64,000 nt of DNA from Beijerinckiaceae bacterium (GTDB lineage Bacteria; Pseudomonadota; Alphaproteobacteria; Rhizobiales; Beijerinckiaceae), in assembly GCA_027533425.1 (NCBI GenBank), contig JAPZUD010000005.1, positions 404,584 to 468,583 of the forward strand. Direction: 5' to 3'. Positions 36,347-43,780 of the stretch are shown here, in pieces. Each line of letters starts with the position of its first letter. Positions within the stretch are counted from its first letter, which is position 1. Both the position numbers and the translations under genes were made by a program. The notes beneath the pieces were generated by a model that was not told the DNA's origin, did not search any database, and saw nothing but the letters and a program-made list of their open reading frames with translations.

Positions 36347-37825
36347 TCACGGGTCTATGCGCTGGACCGGCGGCCGGAAGGCGGCTGCGGCGCGGGCGCC
36401 GAGGCCCGTCGCATCATAGGTTTCCTGGCGGGGCTGGCTTTCCTGACGGGGCCGGGCATCCATGTTCCGGGCTGCCGGCGCCGGCAATGGCGTGATGGCC
36501 GGCGGCTGCGCGATCAGCGGCTGCGGATCGGCCGCATCCGGGGCCTTTGCCGGCGGCGCCCCATCACGGCCATAAATGTCCGGCCGGAAATGGACCGTGC
36601 CCTCCGGGGTGACATACCCGGTCAGATAGGTCCAGATTACGGGGATGGGCTGCGCGGGGCGGATATCCCGGCGCTTGCCTTCCTGGATTGCCGCGTCGAG
36701 CGCCGGCCGGTCCCAGCCACGCTGCCCTTCGAGAATCCAGACCGCGAGGTCGCGGACATTCTCGACGCGCACACATCCCGAGGAATGATAGCGGTCATCG
36801 CGCAGGAACAGGCGCTTTGACGGCGTGTCATGCATGTAGACCGCATCGCGGTTCGGCATGTCGATCCGCAACAGGCCGAGTGCGTTGCCAGCACCGGATT
36901 CCTGGCGAAGGGTGAAGGCCGTCGCCCGCTCGGTCTTCCAGTCGATCAGGCGGGGATCGATCTCGCCGCCGCTGGCGCCGTAAATCCGGATCTTCGACTT
37001 GGCGAGATATTCCGGATCCTTCTGCATCTTCGGGATGATATCCTTCTTGATGATCGAGACCGGCACCGTCCAGGTCGGGTTGAGATTGACGTTGGTGATC
37101 TTCGTCTCGACCTCGGGCGAGGCCCGGTCCTTCTTGCCGACCACGGCGATGAAGCGCTTTTCGACGATACCGTTTTCGACAGCCTCGACCGAAGCCGAGG
37201 GAATGTTGACCACGACATAACGGGTGCCGAAGCCGAAGCTGCGGGAGGCGAGGCGATCGGCGCTCTCGGCGAGCTGGAGGGCGCGATCCTGTGCCGGCAC
37301 GCGCAGGGCCTTCAAGGTCGGGCCTATGACGAGGCCGTTCTGGGTGTGGCCATGCCGGGCCTGGAACCGTTTCACGGCCGCAGCGAGGGCCGGATCGAAG
37401 ACAGGGTTGTCCTTCTCGGCGAGGGGAAGGTCTCCCTCCGCCGCGAGGCGGGCGCGCAGCTGGAGCACGAGGTCGCCCTCGTCGCCAAGCTTGAGACTGG
37501 CTTTCGCGGGAAGGATCGGCCAGCCACCGGCTTCGGCGATCTCCCGGTAGCGGCGCGCGGCCTCCGTTATCATTGTCACGGATTCGGGATGCACCGTCGG
37601 CCGGCGGTCATTCCGCGCGACAACCTGTTCATGCACAACCGGTGCGGGCGGCGTCTTGGCCCTGGGTCGCGGCGGCTGTTCCGGCAGGGGGGGAATGGCG
37701 GGAAGGGTGCCCTGAAAGCTTCCGACCGGTGGCGGTGGTGGGCCAAGCCCCTGGGCCATGGCACCGGACAGGGCGACAAGGAGCAAGCCTGCACCGAGCC
37801 CGCACCTCGAGGAACGGCCCAGCAT
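36347..37825 (-). CDS. Exported L,D-transpeptidase (YcbB-like)
   Basis: About 492 residues. A basic N-terminus and hydrophobic core (CGLGAGLLLVALSGAMA) form a signal peptide, and a Pro-rich stretch follows. A peptidoglycan-binding-like helix bundle (VLQLRARLAAEGDLP, DPALAAAVKRFQARHGHTQNG) comes next. The catalytic YkuD domain follows, with YVVVNIPSASVEAVENG, the histidine in YMHDTPSKRLFLRDDR, and the nucleophile motif HSSGCVRVEN. Such enzymes form 3-3 cross-links in periplasmic murein and are abundant in Rhizobiales, which grow from the pole. ATG 37825 has AGGGAG four bases upstream. An ATG at 37840 is possible. The C-terminus ends in a Pro/Arg-rich tail. Confidence 0.9.
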   Translation of the reverse strand: MLGRSSRCGLGAGLLLVALSGAMAQGLGPPPPPVGSFQGTLPAIPPLPEQPPRPRAKTPPAPVVHEQVVARNDRRPTVHPESVTMITEAARRYREIAEAGGWPILPAKASLKLGDEGDLVLQLRARLAAEGDLPLAEKDNPVFDPALAAAVKRFQARHGHTQNGLVIGPTLKALRVPAQDRALQLAESADRLASRSFGFGTRYVVVNIPSASVEAVENGIVEKRFIAVVGKKDRASPEVETKITNVNLNPTWTVPVSIIKKDIIPKMQKDPEYLAKSKIRIYGASGGEIDPRLIDWKTERATAFTLRQESGAGNALGLLRIDMPNRDAVYMHDTPSKRLFLRDDRYHSSGCVRVENVRDLAVWILEGQRGWDRPALDAAIQEGKRRDIRPAQPIPVIWTYLTGYVTPEGTVHFRPDIYGRDGAPPAKAPDAADPQPLIAQPPAITPLPAPAARNMDARPRQESQPRQETYDATGLGARAAAAFRPPVQRIDP

Positions 37826-37945
37826 CCGGCTCCCTGCCATCCACCTGCGACGCGTCACGCTACCTCTCCTGCTTGCAGCGACCCATCGTCGATAGCACGC
37901 AAAAGAGAACAAAGTGTTGTTAACCACGATACCGCCGGCAGGCCC

Positions 37946-38257
37946 TCAGAACCCCGCCTGCCGGATGGCGATGGCCAGCCCGAGGGCGACGCAGAGGGCC
38001 ATGAGGTCACTCTTGCCGGCGCGGGCCATCAGGACGGCAACCCCGATCGCGATCAGGGCGGAAGGGCCATCCTGCACCACGAGCGGGGTGAAGGTGGCCG
38101 CTGCAACCGCCCCCGGCAGCGAACGGAACCCGGCCTCAAGGCGCGGTCCGACCGGCATGAAGCCCATCAGGTAGAACCCGAACATCCGCACGAACACGGT
38201 GACCGCGGTCATGGCGAGGATCGCCAGCAGGGTCCAGAGACTGGCATCGAGGATCAT
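37946..38257 (-). CDS. azlD: AzlD-type branched-chain amino acid exporter small subunit
   Basis: A 103-residue membrane protein with three to four hydrophobic segments (LWTLLAILAMTAVTVFVRMF, MPVGPRLEAGFRSLPGAVAA, ALIAIGVAVLMARAGKSDLM). It pairs with AzlC to export branched-chain amino acids or similar compounds. The start (ATG 38257, AGGAGG seven bases upstream) overlaps the azlC stop as ATGA, which fixes both ends. Confidence 0.9.
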   Translation of the reverse strand: MILDASLWTLLAILAMTAVTVFVRMFGFYLMGFMPVGPRLEAGFRSLPGAVAAATFTPLVVQDGPSALIAIGVAVLMARAGKSDLMALCVALGLAIAIRQAGF

Positions 38258-38991
38258 CGGCCGGCCTCCTCCTTTGCAGCAGGGGTAAGCAGGGCCACGA
38301 CAATCATGCCAGCCAGAGAGCCGATGACAACGTGAACCGTGCCGCCCTGCCAACGCTGCACGGCGAAGCCAACCAGCCCTGCAACCAGCCAGCCGAGGCT
38401 GTCGTTCCGGCCCTGCCAGAGGCGGGCGACCATGGCCGAGAAGTAGATCGGCATCACCAGGTCGACCCCGAAAGCGCGGCTGTCCTGGATCAGGCGGCCG
38501 GCGAGATAGCCGGGGATCGGCGCGACGATCCAGACCACCCAGAGCAGCAGCCCGGCCCCGATGAACATGCCGAGATCACGGCCGCCCTCGGCGTAGTAGC
38601 GCTGGCCTGCAATGTAGTTCGCGTCGGTGAGGGTCAGCAGCGCACCATAGGCGATGACCGGGTTGGCCGTACCGAACCAGGGCCGGAAGGCGGCGCTCAT
38701 CAGTAGCAGACGGGCATTGACCGTCAGCGTGACCAGCGCAATGGCCATCAGGGCCGGGCCATTCCATTGTTCCGGCCAGAGGCCGAGCGCCACCAGCTGC
38801 GAGGCCCCGGCATAGACCATTGCATTCATCAGGCTCAGCTCGACGAGCGTCAGGCCCTTCTGCGCGGCCACGGCACCGACGGCGAGACCGAAGATCGAGA
38901 CCGGGAGTATGAGCGGCACCATCCAGCGGGCACCGGTGACGAAACCCGCCCGGGTGAGGGTCGGGCGGGCGGGAGGAAGGACAGGAGACAT
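38254..38991 (-). CDS. azlC: AzlC family branched-chain amino acid exporter large subunit
   Basis: A 245-residue inner-membrane permease of the LIV-E family. Landmarks are FGLAVGAVAAQKGLTLVE, MNAMVYAGASQLVALGLW, TLTVNARLLLMSAAFRPWF and DLVMPIYFSAMVARLW. ATG 38991 follows GAGGG. The longer open frame upstream overlaps the divergent phosphopantetheinyl transferase gene and is not part of it. Coupled to azlD. Confidence 0.92.
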   Translation of the reverse strand: MSPVLPPARPTLTRAGFVTGARWMVPLILPVSIFGLAVGAVAAQKGLTLVELSLMNAMVYAGASQLVALGLWPEQWNGPALMAIALVTLTVNARLLLMSAAFRPWFGTANPVIAYGALLTLTDANYIAGQRYYAEGGRDLGMFIGAGLLLWVVWIVAPIPGYLAGRLIQDSRAFGVDLVMPIYFSAMVARLWQGRNDSLGWLVAGLVGFAVQRWQGGTVHVVIGSLAGMIVVALLTPAAKEEAGR

Positions 38992-39069
38992 CAGACCCTC
39001 GCATCCGGGCAGCCCGGGTAGGGGGCGCCGGCGGATGAAGACCATGTTGGATTCGACGCCGACACTGGC

Positions 39070-39801
39070 ATGATCGGGTCCATGACAGCAAGCGAGTCGC
39101 CACATCAAACCGAGGACGAGCCCGATTTCGATGCCGGCCTGCTCATCTGGCCGGATGCATCGACGGCTCGCCGGCGCTGGAGGACCGAAGGCTGTATTGC
39201 GGCGATCCTCGACCGGAATGATCCGCCCGACCTGCCGCCGGCCCTGCCGGAAGAGACCGGCGGCGCGCTGGACCATGCTGACCCGGAAGGGTTTCTCCTC
39301 CGCCGCCGGGCCATCCGGGCGCTTGCGGGCACCGTTCTGGAGAAGCCGCCGGGCGAGTTCAGGATTACCCGTTCGGCTACGGGCGCTCCCTGCCTCGCCG
39401 GGACGGGCCTGCGGATCAGTTTTTCCGGAAGGCCACCCCACGGCGCGATCCTGATTGCCCGGATTCCGGCAGGGATCGACATTGAAAACATCATCCCCGC
39501 CGACGACATCCCCTGGAACATCCTCCGCGAAGACGAGCGCCGCCAGCTCCGGGCGCGTCTTCCTGCAGCGCAGGGCGAGGCCTTCATCCGCCTGTGGTCG
39601 GCCAAGGAGGCCTATGCCAAGGCGCTCGGGCAAGGATTCCTGCTTCCGCCGGAAAGCCTGCTGATCGGGCGGAACGGCGAAGCCCGATTCCTGCCGGCAC
39701 CGGGGCAGCCCCGCCTGCCAGACGGGCGGACAAGAACAACCAAGGCACAGTCGATCGGGGGCAAAGCCGTGATCGTCGCCCTCGCGCTATTGTCATCCTG
39801 A
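39070..39801 (+). CDS. Sfp-type 4'-phosphopantetheinyl transferase
   Basis: A 243-residue transferase that installs phosphopantetheine from CoA on carrier proteins. The Mg/CoA motifs are present: RITRSATGAPCLAG with the family G-x-P, ISFSGRPPHGAI (S-h-S type), AGIDIENIIP (GxDxE) and LWSAKEAYAKALGQG (WxxKEAxxKxxG). No carrier-protein synthase (NRPS, PKS) is in the window, so the target is elsewhere. Start codon choice is weak: ATG 39070 or ATG 39082, neither with a strong ribosome site. Confidence 0.88.
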   Translation: MIGSMTASESPHQTEDEPDFDAGLLIWPDASTARRRWRTEGCIAAILDRNDPPDLPPALPEETGGALDHADPEGFLLRRRAIRALAGTVLEKPPGEFRITRSATGAPCLAGTGLRISFSGRPPHGAILIARIPAGIDIENIIPADDIPWNILREDERRQLRARLPAAQGEAFIRLWSAKEAYAKALGQGFLLPPESLLIGRNGEARFLPAPGQPRLPDGRTRTTKAQSIGGKAVIVALALLSS

Positions 39802-39847
39802 CGACAATCGTTCATGGACTGCCAACGGTTGAAGAAAGAGTGCCGCC

Positions 39848-40594
39848 ATGGAATTCGTATCCCCCTATATCGTGCCGATCCTTCAGATCATCTGGATCGA
39901 CCTGCTGCTCTCCGGTGACAATGCGATCGTCATCGCGCTGGCCTGCCGGCAGCTGCCGGAAAAGCAGCGCAAGATCGGGATGCTGCTCGGGGCGGGCACG
40001 GCCATCGGCCTGCGGATCATCTTCGCGATCTTCGTGACCTACCTCCTGCAGGTACCGTTCCTGAAAGTGGTCGGCGGGCTTCTCCTGCTCTGGATCGGCG
40101 TCAAGCTTGCTGTGGGCGAGGATGATGGAGGCCATAACATCGAATCGAGCGACAACATGTGGCGCGCCGTCCGCACCATCGCGATTGCCGATGCCGTGAT
40201 GAGCCTCGACAATGTCATCGCGATCGCGGCGGCGGCCGGCGGCAATATCTGGCTCTTCATCTTCGGCCTGCTGCTCTCGATCCCGCTGATCATCTTCGGC
40301 TCGACGCTGCTTTCGACCATCATGGACCGGTTCCCGATCATCATCTGGGCAGGCGCGGCCCTGCTCGGCTGGATCGCCGGCGAGATGATCGTCTCGGACG
40401 GCTTCATTATGGAATGGCTGCGCAGCATCAATGCGGGCTTCATCACGACCGGCAGCGCTTCGGACGGCCATGGCGGGACGGTGACGATCACCAAGCCGGT
40501 GGCCGCCATCTTCTACGGGGCTGCCGCGGTCGGGGCTGCCGTCGTTGTGGCGATCGGCTATTTCATGAAAAAGCGCGAGGCCCATGCGGGCTGA
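39848..40594 (+). CDS. TerC family integral membrane protein
   Basis: A 248-residue protein with about seven hydrophobic segments and the TerC acidic motifs in membrane segments: IDLLLSGDNAIVIALACRQL near the N-terminus and IADAVMSLDNVIAIAAAAGG in the middle. Characterised relatives (MeeF/MeeY, Alx) export manganese or other metals during metalation of exported proteins. No Mn riboswitch (yybP-ykoY) fits in the 46-base gap upstream. It ends before a strong terminator. Confidence 0.9.
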   Translation: MEFVSPYIVPILQIIWIDLLLSGDNAIVIALACRQLPEKQRKIGMLLGAGTAIGLRIIFAIFVTYLLQVPFLKVVGGLLLLWIGVKLAVGEDDGGHNIESSDNMWRAVRTIAIADAVMSLDNVIAIAAAAGGNIWLFIFGLLLSIPLIIFGSTLLSTIMDRFPIIIWAGAALLGWIAGEMIVSDGFIMEWLRSINAGFITTGSASDGHGGTVTITKPVAAIFYGAAAVGAAVVVAIGYFMKKREAHAG

Positions 40595-40621
40595 GCGCTG
40601 ATCCGGGCTCCGGAAACAAAC

Positions 40622-40646
40622 AAGGCCGCCCGAGGGCGGCCTTTTT
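40622..40646 (+). terminator. Rho-independent terminator after terC-like gene
   Basis: AAGGCCGCC (40622-40630) and GGCGGCCTT (40635-40643) form a 9-base stem with a 4-base loop, and a T5 run spans 40642-40646. It lies between the terC-like gene and the oppositely oriented tRNA-His, and the A-rich left flank could let it serve both. Confidence 0.85.
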
Positions 40647-40671
40647 GTTGGGCTTCACGATCCTGGAGAAA

Positions 40672-40748
40672 TGGTACAGTCGGGTGGGCTCGAACCACCG
40701 ACCTTCGGTGCCACAAACCGACGCTCTAACCAACTGAGCTACGACTGC
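40672..40748 (-). tRNA. tRNA-His (GTG anticodon)
   Basis: A 77-base cloverleaf with encoded CCA. The acceptor stem GCAGTCG pairs with CGACTGT, giving a G1-U72 wobble. The D-arm GCTC/GAGC, anticodon stem TCGGT/ACCGA with loop TTGTGGC (anticodon GTG at 40712-40714), and T-arm GGTGG/CCACC with loop TTCGAGC all fold. The discriminator is A73 and the encoded -1 base is C. The gene thus lacks the almost universal G-1:C73 identity pair of tRNA-His, as known for a clade of Alphaproteobacteria. Confidence 0.95.
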
Positions 40749-40853
40749 GGATCGGAGCCAGCGTCCTATCCGCTCTTGCACAGGATTTCAAGGCACGAAT
40801 TGCAGGATCCGGCCGGAAGCGGCATTGCCGGTTGCTGCCTGCGGGCGCCCAGC

Positions 40854-40878
40854 AAAAAGGGCGCCCCGAGAGGCGCCC
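40854..40878 (-). terminator. Rho-independent terminator downstream of second phasin
   Basis: On the minus strand GGGCGCC (40878-40872), a 6-base loop and GGCGCCC (40865-40859) form the stem, followed by T5 (40858-40854). It begins about 30 bases after the phasin stop. Confidence 0.8.
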
Positions 40879-40908
40879 CATGAATGCCAGACGAGGGATT
40901 CGCCGCAA

Positions 40909-41466
40909 TCAGCGCTTGAACGGCAGGACGATCGAGGCCTTCACCGGCTCGACGACATCCGTGGCCACTTTCTTCGCCAGATCAGCAAGGCTCTTGGTGT
41001 TGGTCTGGATGGCTTCCACCTGGACCTTGGCAAAATCCTGCTGCAGCTTCACCGCATCGGCGAGCGTCTTGGCGCCGAACAGGGCCTGGAGATGATCGAA
41101 CCCGGCCGTGGTCTGGGCACGGAACAGCTCGAACACCTTGGCGTTGAACTCGCGCGTGCCGGCCTGAGCGGCCGTCATGCTCTGCTCGAGCTTGCCGGTG
41201 GCAACCTCGGCATTGCCCTTCAGCGTGGTGTACTGCGTGCGCAGCTGTTCGATGGTCTTTTCAGCCTGCGCGCGGAAGTTCTCCTGCATGTCGGCGAACG
41301 GCTTGATTTCGCCGAAGGGCTTCATTTCGGCGAACGGCTTCATCATTTCGGTCGCGGCCGAAACAACGGCTTCCGTGTTCGCCTTGGTGGTTTCGACAAC
41401 CTGCTCGACGGCCGCTTCGATCGTGGCCGGGGCCGCAGCAGGGGCAGTCTTCTTGACAACAGCCAT
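40909..41466 (-). CDS. Phasin family protein with KPF repeats
   Basis: A 185-residue phasin. It opens with an Ala/Pro/Lys-rich leader (MAVVKKTAPAAAPATIEAAV), then three copies of a 6-residue motif, (M/I)KPF(A/G)(E/D), followed by the phasin core: FRAQAEKTIEQLRTQYTTLK, EQSMTAAQAGTREFNAKVFE and LQQDFAKVQVEAIQTNTKSL. ATG 41466 has AGGAG seven bases upstream. A candidate promoter with overlapping palindromes lies about 90-140 bases upstream and a clear terminator lies downstream, so this is a monocistronic gene, expected to be strongly expressed when polyhydroxyalkanoate accumulates. Confidence 0.9.
   Translation of the reverse strand: MAVVKKTAPAAAPATIEAAVEQVVETTKANTEAVVSAATEMMKPFAEMKPFGEIKPFADMQENFRAQAEKTIEQLRTQYTTLKGNAEVATGKLEQSMTAAQAGTREFNAKVFELFRAQTTAGFDHLQALFGAKTLADAVKLQQDFAKVQVEAIQTNTKSLADLAKKVATDVVEPVKASIVLPFKR
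41291..41343 (-). repeat. Three 18-base tandem repeats encoding the KPF motif
   Basis: Units at 41291-41308, 41309-41326 and 41327-41343 are nearly identical on the plus strand (TCGGCGAACGGCTTGATT and variants). In the phasin they encode MKPFAE, MKPFGE and IKPFAD. The last unit is cut by one base where similarity ends. Confidence 0.85.
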
Positions 41467-41556
41467 GGTAAACTCCTGAATGTTGGCTCGATGCCGTGGC
41501 AACGAGGCCGGGAAGGTGAAGGGAACGCGGGACACGTCCCTGAAGATGACCAAATC

Positions 41557-41605
41557 CCTATAACCGAGTTTATGTTGCGCTGCAACAATTTTGTGCGGCG
41601 CACAA
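41557..41605 (-). promoter_or_regulatory. Phasin promoter with overlapping palindromic operators
   Basis: Reading the minus strand, TTGCAG (41585-41580) and TATAGG (41562-41557) are separated by 17 bases, a fair sigma-70 pair. The -35 element lies inside the palindrome GTTGC-GCT-GCAAC (41574-41586). A second palindrome, TTGTGCG-G-CGCACAA, covers 41591-41605. PhaR-type regulators bind TGC/GCA-containing palindromes at phasin promoters, so a PhaR-like repressor is the likely ligand. That assignment is inference. Confidence 0.55.
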
Positions 41606-41682
41606 TTTCCGGAAAACTCACCCCTGCTCTTGCCAAGGCGGCTTGACCTGCCGGGACGAGCATGGCAGAGGCACAACCCCGT

Positions 41683-41757
<75 letters not shown>

Positions 41758-41799
41758 GTTTCCCGATTGCCATGGGTTTCAACCGTCGCGGCGGCGCAC

Positions 41800-42777
41800 T
41801 TACCCCGCGCCATAGAGCCAGGTCGCTACCTGATAGAGCAGCGGCAGCCCGATCAGCATGTTGAAGGGAAACGTGACACCCAGCGAAGCTGTGAGGTAGA
41901 TGCCGGGATTGGCTTCCGGCAAGGCAGCCCGGCAGGCGGCCGGGGCATCGATATATGAAGCGGAAGCCGCGATCGCGCCCAGCACGAAAGCACCGCCCAT
42001 CCCGAGTCCTGCCATCTGGCCGAGAACCACGCCTGTCACACCCCAGGCGATCGGCGAGAGGATGGCAAAGGCCGTCATGAAGCGCCCCACGCCGGCATAG
42101 GCCCTGATGTGGCGCGAGGCCGTCATGCCCATTTCCAGTAGGAAGAGCATCAGGATGCCCCGGAAGAGATGCTCGTAGAACGGGGCGATCTGGCCCCATT
42201 GCGCGTCATCGGCGAGGAAGCCGATGGTCATGCCGCCTGTCAGCAGCAGGATGCCCCGGCCCCGCAGCGTATCCGCGACAATGGCGCCGATCCGGGCCGC
42301 CTGCACTTGGCGCCCCTTGGCGACCCGTGCGATCAGGAGCGCAACGATGACTCCCCATTCCATCAGCGCGACGATGGCGCTGATATAGCCCTCGGCTGGA
42401 TTCCCCATGGCGCGGGTGAAGGTGAGCGCGGCAAAGAAAGTTACAGACGACACGGAGCCGTAATGCGCGGCGATTGCCGCGGCATTGGCGATATCGAACC
42501 GGCCGAACCGCCGGAGAACGAGATAGCTCACAATCGGGATCGCGAAGGTCAGCGCTGCCGCCACGGCGAAGACACCGAGAAGCGCTCCGGGTTCCGCCCG
42601 GGCGAGTTCGCGCCCGCCGGTCAGACCGATCGAGAAGAGGAGGTAGATCGAGATCAGCTTGAGGACCGGCTCGGGCAGCTCGAGTTCGGAGCGGATGAAC
42701 CCCGCGACAAGCCCCAGCACAAAAGCCAAGATGATCGGCGAGAGAAGATTGGTGAGAAGCAGGTCGAGCCCCGGCAT
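41800..42777 (-). CDS. sbtA: SbtA-type sodium-dependent bicarbonate transporter family protein
   Basis: A 325-residue membrane protein of the DUF897/SbtA family, with about ten hydrophobic segments. Landmarks are LDLLLTNLLSPIILAFVLGL, AAHYGSVSSVTFFAALTF and the strongly conserved C-terminal ALPEANPGIYLTASLGVTFP preceded by ASYIDAPAACR. In cyanobacteria SbtA imports bicarbonate with sodium. ATG 42777 gives the usual short N-terminus and has GGGG nearby. ATG 42813 is an in-frame alternative. No SbtB-like regulator follows. A LysR gene lies divergently upstream. Bicarbonate would feed biotin carboxylases such as PccA, which is inference. Confidence 0.88.
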   Translation of the reverse strand: MPGLDLLLTNLLSPIILAFVLGLVAGFIRSELELPEPVLKLISIYLLFSIGLTGGRELARAEPGALLGVFAVAAALTFAIPIVSYLVLRRFGRFDIANAAAIAAHYGSVSSVTFFAALTFTRAMGNPAEGYISAIVALMEWGVIVALLIARVAKGRQVQAARIGAIVADTLRGRGILLLTGGMTIGFLADDAQWGQIAPFYEHLFRGILMLFLLEMGMTASRHIRAYAGVGRFMTAFAILSPIAWGVTGVVLGQMAGLGMGGAFVLGAIAASASYIDAPAACRAALPEANPGIYLTASLGVTFPFNMLIGLPLLYQVATWLYGAG

Positions 42778-42855
42778 GGTTGCCCCCAACTGGTGAAATG
42801 ACGGGGCAGTCATTGCAGAGGGCTATTGATGATTGAAATTCATTCTCTAGGTAGC

Positions 42856-42878
42856 TGCCATTGTAATTATCAATGGCA
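42856..42878. promoter_or_regulatory. LysR-type operator between sbtA and lysR-family gene
   Basis: Perfect 8-base arms TGCCATTG (42856-42863) and CAATGGCA (42871-42878) flank TAATTAT. The core ATTG-N7-CAAT contains the T-N11-A pattern of LysR regulator sites. It ends five bases before the regulator ATG, as expected for autorepression and divergent activation. Confidence 0.7.
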
Positions 42879-42883
42879 ATTCC

Positions 42884-43768
42884 ATGCCCCCCTCTCCCGC
42901 ATCACCGAATCAGGCTCAGCTTGACCTCGACCTCGTCCGGACCTTCGTGACTATTGCGGAAGTGGGCGGGATGACGCGAGCCAGCGAGCGGCTGCTCCGT
43001 TCGCAATCGGCGATCTCGCTGCAACTGAAGCGGCTCGAGGCCCGGATCGGCAACCGTCTCTTCGACCGGACGCCGCGATCGCTGCGCCTCACGCTCGAGG
43101 GCGAACGCCTGCTGCCCGAGGCGCGGGCCCTGCTGGCGCTCCATGATTCCATTCTCCAGCGCAATACCGACACACCCGTCGAAGGGGTGATCCGGCTTGG
43201 CACGCCGGAGGATTTCGCAACGACGCATCTTCCGCTGGTTCTGTCCCGCTTTGCCCGCAGCCATCCGCGGCTGACGCTGGAAGTGACCTGCGACCTGACG
43301 CTGAATCTGCTTGAAAGGTTCCGTGAAGGCGAGTTCGACCTCGTCCTCGCCAAACGCGAGATCGGGCGAACCGGCGATGGTCTCCGCGTCTGGCGGGAGC
43401 CGCTGGTCTGGGTGGCGGCAGAGGATTTCATCCTGCCGGGAGAAGGGCGATTGCCGCTGGTCGTTTCCCCCGCGCCCTGCGTCTACCGGAAACGGGCGAC
43501 GGAATCACTCGAACGTGCCGGGCGTGACTGGCGGATTGCCTATACCTGCGGCTCGCTTGCGGGAACGCTGGCGGCGGTCAAGGCTGGATTGGGCGTCGCC
43601 GTGCTTCCGAAGGAGATGGTCCCGGCAGGTTTTCGCATCCTGCCGGAAAGCACGCTGCCGGATCTACGGGATACGGAGATCGCCCTGCTGACGGCCCCGA
43701 CGCATAACCGGGCCGTGCATCGGCTGGCCGAACATATTGTCCGGAGCCTCGAGCGGCGTCTGGTGTAG
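42884..43768 (+). CDS. LysR family transcriptional regulator
   Basis: A 294-residue regulator. The N-terminal winged helix is intact (LDLVRTFVTIAEVGGMTRAS, RLLRSQSAISLQLKRLEARI, NRLFDRTPRSLRLTLEGERL). The periplasmic-binding-protein-like effector domain includes IRLGTPEDFATTHLPLVLSR, FREGEFDLVLAKREIG and KAGLGVAVLPKEMV. It is divergent from sbtA across a 106-base region holding a perfect LysR-type palindrome, so sbtA is the likely target. The effector is not known from the sequence. Confidence 0.93.
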   Translation: MPPSPASPNQAQLDLDLVRTFVTIAEVGGMTRASERLLRSQSAISLQLKRLEARIGNRLFDRTPRSLRLTLEGERLLPEARALLALHDSILQRNTDTPVEGVIRLGTPEDFATTHLPLVLSRFARSHPRLTLEVTCDLTLNLLERFREGEFDLVLAKREIGRTGDGLRVWREPLVWVAAEDFILPGEGRLPLVVSPAPCVYRKRATESLERAGRDWRIAYTCGSLAGTLAAVKAGLGVAVLPKEMVPAGFRILPESTLPDLRDTEIALLTAPTHNRAVHRLAEHIVRSLERRLV

Positions 43769-43780
43769 GCACGCAGCCGC

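Noticed and set aside
39802..39847. Manganese riboswitch upstream of the TerC gene
   Set aside because: Only 46 bases separate it from the previous gene, too short for a yybP-ykoY aptamer, and no matching structure is seen.
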